Positions 5,142-6,771 of a DNA stretch of 6,771 bases are shown piece by piece. The notes under the pieces are model-generated. The model was not told the DNA's origin, made no database searches, and worked only from the letters and a program-made list of their open reading frames with translations. Each line of letters opens with the position of its first letter. Within the stretch, counting starts at the first letter, position 1. Source of the DNA: Microcaldota archaeon (GTDB lineage Archaea; Micrarchaeota; Micrarchaeia; Anstonellales; Anstonellaceae); contig JAPLWY010000041.1 of assembly GCA_026396355.1 (NCBI GenBank), positions 1 to 6,771 of the forward strand. Direction: 5' to 3'. The translations under genes and the position numbers were made by a program.

Positions 5142-5747
5142 CTACTCTTTTATTGCGGACAGCCTCTTCTCCAGCCCGCTCCAGTCGCAAATGTTCCACC
5201 AATTTTCAATATATTTCGCCCTGTCTGATTTGTATAGGATATAGTACGCATGCTCCCAGACATCAAGCGCGAGAAGGGGAATGCTCCCCTGCAAGGCGAG
5301 TTTTTGGTGGTTTTCTACCTGCAGTATGAGCAGGCGCTTTCCCTCTGGCTCGTAAACAAGAATTGCCCAGCCCGAGCCCTCAACTGCCTTGGCGGCCTCG
5401 GAAAACTGCTTCTTAAATGATTCAAGCGAGCCAAAGTCGCGCGCAATCGCCTCGAAAAGCGCGCCGCTTTTCGGCTCCGCGCTTTGCTTTTGCGCGCACA
5501 TGCTCTTCCAGAAAAGCGAGTGGAGCATATGCCCTGAGCCGTGAAATGCAAGCGCAGTCTCAAGCGCGCGTATCGAGGAAAAGTCAGCCTTTGCGCGCGC
5601 TTCCTCCAGCTTCTTCAGCGCGGCATTCAGCCCGTTCACATATGCAGCATGGTGCTTGCCATGGTGCAGCCTCAGCGTCTGCTCGTCCATGAAAGGCTCA
5701 AGCGCATTGTAATCATACGGCAGCGCAGGGAGCGAGTATTCCATCAT
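5142..5747 (-). CDS. sod: Superoxide dismutase, iron/manganese family
   Basis: A 201-residue enzyme that dismutates superoxide to hydrogen peroxide and oxygen, cytoplasmic because it lacks a signal peptide. The N-terminal hairpin domain opens with YSLPALPYDYNALEP. The four metal ligands are visible: H28 (LRLHHGKHHAAYVN), H76 (GHMLHSLFWK), and D162 and H166 (LALDVWEHAYY). Tyr36 of the active-site gateway is conserved, and the C-terminal WWNICDW is typical. The G72-H73 neighbourhood lacks the N-terminal Gln of classical iron enzymes. The second-sphere region in the C-terminal domain reads ENHQ, with His147 near where manganese enzymes carry Gln, so metal preference cannot be called. An upstream in-frame ATG at 5796-5798 is rejected: it overlaps the preceding gene, whereas the ATG at 5745-5747 has GGTGGG three bases upstream. 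It lies 13 bp after the PAC2 gene and is probably co-transcribed with it. Confidence 0.96.
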   Translation of the reverse strand: MMEYSLPALPYDYNALEPFMDEQTLRLHHGKHHAAYVNGLNAALKKLEEARAKADFSSIRALETALAFHGSGHMLHSLFWKSMCAQKQSAEPKSGALFEAIARDFGSLESFKKQFSEAAKAVEGSGWAILVYEPEGKRLLILQVENHQKLALQGSIPLLALDVWEHAYYILYKSDRAKYIENWWNICDWSGLEKRLSAIKE

Positions 5748-5750
5748 AAT

Positions 5751-5756
5751 CCCACC
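5751..5756 (-). promoter_or_regulatory. Ribosome binding site of superoxide dismutase
   Basis: Minus-strand GGTGGG lies 3 nt before the first of two adjacent ATG codons (5745-5747, then 5742-5744), the same spacing as GGTGAT before the small membrane protein. It decides the start in favour of the 201-residue product. The site sits in the 13-bp gap after the PAC2 stop codon, consistent with internal initiation on a two-gene mRNA. Confidence 0.7.
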
Positions 5757-5760
5757 ATAT

Positions 5761-6504
5761 TTACCCGTACATTGTCCCAAGGCTGGAGTCGCTCTCAACT
5801 TTCTTGTACTGCGTGTGCGCGGTCTTTGCCTTGCTCATCATTTCTTTTACGCGCGTGTCTATCTTGCCGGCTTCCCGCTCAAGTTCCGCAGTGTCAATGG
5901 TTATTCCTAGGAGAAGCTTGAGGATTTCCAGCACCATTGCCGCGGCTTTGGGGTCCATGTAGCCTTCCTGCGACTCGGCAAGAAGCGAAATGACAGGGTA
6001 ATTCTCCACAGCGCCGCGCGCCAAAAGAACACCGGTCACGCCAGTGGTTGCGCCTTCCTTTATGAGCTGCACACCCTTCATCTTCTCAAGCTGGTCGGAT
6101 ATCTTCGGAAGCGAGGCAATCGAATAAACCATATCCTGCTCTCCCTTTATCGCTATCCCGCCAAGCGAGATTATCCTGCTTACCTCGTATTTCCTTGCGA
6201 ATTCGTATATCTTGTCTGCCAGCTCGTTGACTGCGCCAATCGGTATCACAAACTCTGCAACAAACACAATCAGGTTGTGCTTTTCGGAATAGTACAATCT
6301 TGCCGGGTAAAGCGGGCGGTGCGCATGCACAGCCGCAAGCGGGGGGAACTGGTCTCCTGTTATATAGCCCAAGGGCTCCATGCGAAGCTTCTCCACAAGA
6401 TAGCTGGCGCTTACCGTGCCTACCAGCCCCAGCCCGGGAAACCCGTCCACCAGCACAGGCTTTTTCAGTTTCGGTTTCGCTGTTATATGAATTTCAATTG
6501 CCAT
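5761..6504 (-). CDS. PAC2-family proteasome assembly chaperone/activator with C-terminal HbYX tail (PbaB-like)
   Basis: A 247-residue member of the PAC2 family, whose archaeal members (PbaA/PbaB) associate with the 20S proteasome. The family signature VLVDGFPGLGLVG is at residues 17-29. It is followed by ASYLVEKL, GYITGDQFPPLAAVH, LIVFVAEFVIPIG, VSRIISLGGIAIKG and a conserved TTGVTGVLLARG region, with an acidic/basic, probably coiled-coil stretch near 208-237. The protein ends in Met-Tyr-Gly, a hydrophobic-Tyr-any (HbYX) tail of the kind by which activators dock into 20S alpha-ring pockets and open the gate. This favours a PbaB-like activator role over a plain assembly chaperone (inference). 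The upstream in-frame ATG at 6556-6558 is rejected because it lies only about 11 bp from the TATA box at 6565-6572; the ATG at 6502-6504 follows GGTGTA by five bases and begins where family homology begins. First gene of a unit with superoxide dismutase. Confidence 0.9.
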   Translation of the reverse strand: MAIEIHITAKPKLKKPVLVDGFPGLGLVGTVSASYLVEKLRMEPLGYITGDQFPPLAAVHAHRPLYPARLYYSEKHNLIVFVAEFVIPIGAVNELADKIYEFARKYEVSRIISLGGIAIKGEQDMVYSIASLPKISDQLEKMKGVQLIKEGATTGVTGVLLARGAVENYPVISLLAESQEGYMDPKAAAMVLEILKLLLGITIDTAELEREAGKIDTRVKEMMSKAKTAHTQYKKVESDSSLGTMYG

Positions 6505-6509
6505 TGGAG

Positions 6510-6515
6510 TACACC
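6510..6515 (-). promoter_or_regulatory. Ribosome binding site of the PAC2-family gene
   Basis: Minus-strand GGTGTA lies five bases before the ATG at 6502-6504. The match to the anti-Shine-Dalgarno sequence is limited to GGTG, but it supports this start over the upstream in-frame ATG at 6556-6558. A weak hairpin (GAAGG 6522-6526 with CCTTC 6533-6537) lies just upstream in the predicted leader; I assign it no role. Confidence 0.5.
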
Positions 6516-6564
6516 GTTTCCGAAGGGAATTGCCTTCCCCTCTGGCACAGCTACTCAAAGAAGA

Positions 6565-6572
6565 CTTTTAAG
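6565..6572 (-). promoter_or_regulatory. TATA box of the PAC2-sod unit
   Basis: Minus-strand CTTAAAAG, with transcription expected near 6543-6545, gives a leader of about 40 nt before the ATG at 6502-6504. It sits directly downstream of the upstream gene's T tracts. A similar AT-rich stretch is part of those tracts, so the assignment is moderate. Confidence 0.5.
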
Positions 6573-6579
6573 GCTGTCT

Positions 6580-6611
6580 AAAAATGGAAAAATGAAAAGA
6601 AGAAAAAAAAA
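6580..6611 (-). terminator. Oligo-T terminator after the truncated membrane protein gene
   Basis: Read on the minus strand this is a series of T tracts, the strongest being nine T (complement of 6603-6611), starting 4 bp after a tandem TAA TAA stop (6616-6621). It separates the gene at the right edge from the PAC2-sod promoter immediately downstream. Confidence 0.7.
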
Positions 6612-6618
6612 GAACTTA

Positions 6619-6771
6619 TTAGCAGTTAACAGTCTGTCCGTTGTTTATGACGGTCAACACCGCCGGCGCAACAACCGCAATCAGTATTGCGATGAGCGCG
6701 CCAGTCAAGGCCGCGGTCGCCCATACATTGGCGCGCGCCCTCGTCTCGGCTCCCATGATCTGGCCTGCAGC
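6619..6771 (-). CDS. C-terminal part of a small membrane protein, truncated by the window edge
   Basis: An open frame of 50 residues runs in from the right edge and ends at two consecutive TAA codons. It begins with a short polar/basic segment (GAETRARANVW), has one hydrophobic helix of about 20 residues (ALTGALIAILIAVVAPAVL) and ends in a short polar tail with a terminal cysteine (NNGQTVNC). An in-frame ATG at 6754-6756 would give a 45-residue protein, but no ribosome binding site precedes it. The frame stays open to the edge, so the true start is probably outside the window. Support for its being real comes from high-GC coding composition like that of the neighbours, tandem stops and the oligo-T terminator directly after. 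The single helix near a short basic segment is loosely pilin-like, but I cannot assign a family. Confidence 0.6.
   Translation of the reverse strand, partial: AAGQIMGAETRARANVWATAALTGALIAILIAVVAPAVLTVINNGQTVNC

Noticed and set aside
5417..5692. Plus-strand open frames opposite sod and PAC2 (also around 5541-5921 and 6300-6581)
   Set aside because: They are reading shadows of GC-rich genes on the other strand: arginine/alanine/serine-rich composition, no start signals, no domains.
5748..5798. Upstream ATG extending superoxide dismutase by 17 residues
   Set aside because: The extension overlaps the PAC2 coding end, does not resemble the family N-terminus, and a good ribosome binding site supports the later start.
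6505..6558. Upstream ATG extending the PAC2 protein by 18 residues
   Set aside because: It is too close to the TATA box to be on the transcript, and the extra residues are unlike the family.

Overview
This window is archaeal DNA. The evidence is two genes of the archaea-specific purine ligase family PurP, a PAC2-family proteasome chaperone/activator ending in a proteasome-docking tail, GGTG-type ribosome binding sites, AT-rich TATA boxes about 26 bp upstream of starts, oligo-T terminators, and a tRNA gene interrupted by introns with bulge-helix-bulge (BHB) splice motifs. Dense packing and a non-canonical tRNA intron would suit a DPANN lineage such as Micrarchaeota/ARMAN or Diapherotrites. That placement is an inference; nothing in the window fixes the taxon.

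Layout. Positions 1-2010 (+) hold two tandem PurP-family genes: a 5'-truncated paralogue that has lost the ATP-grasp glycine loop, and a complete, canonical-looking purP. They are 22 bp apart and probably co-transcribed. Converging on them is a small cysteine-capped membrane protein (2069-2320, -), with an A-rich stretch at 2011-2068 that is its oligo-T terminator. One symmetrical TATA box (TTTAAA, 2354-2359) lies between that gene and a divergent tRNA, placed to serve both.

At 2382-2584 (+) is a tRNA-Leu(UAA) split into three exons. A 77-nt intron sits at the usual 37/38 position of the anticodon loop. A second, 40-nt intron sits in the T-loop at 58/59. Removing both restores a complete class II tRNA with perfect acceptor, anticodon and T stems. 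I regard this as the most remarkable feature of the window.

Positions 2618-5083 (-) encode an 821-residue protein: a helical N-terminal half, a probable clan CD (caspase/gingipain-like) cysteine peptidase domain with a His499/Cys545 pair, an Fn3-like domain, and a C-terminal domain resembling the Bacteroidota type A (type IX secretion) sorting domain. It has no visible signal peptide and is visibly more AT-rich than its neighbours. It looks like a mosaic with bacterial-type modules, probably translated from a leaderless mRNA.

Positions 5142-6504 (-) are a two-gene unit: a PAC2/PbaB-like protein followed 13 bp later by an iron/manganese superoxide dismutase, linking protein turnover and oxidative defence. 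The right edge (6619-6771, -) holds the C-terminal 50 residues of a small or truncated membrane protein. No CRISPR array, insertion sequence or rRNA was seen.
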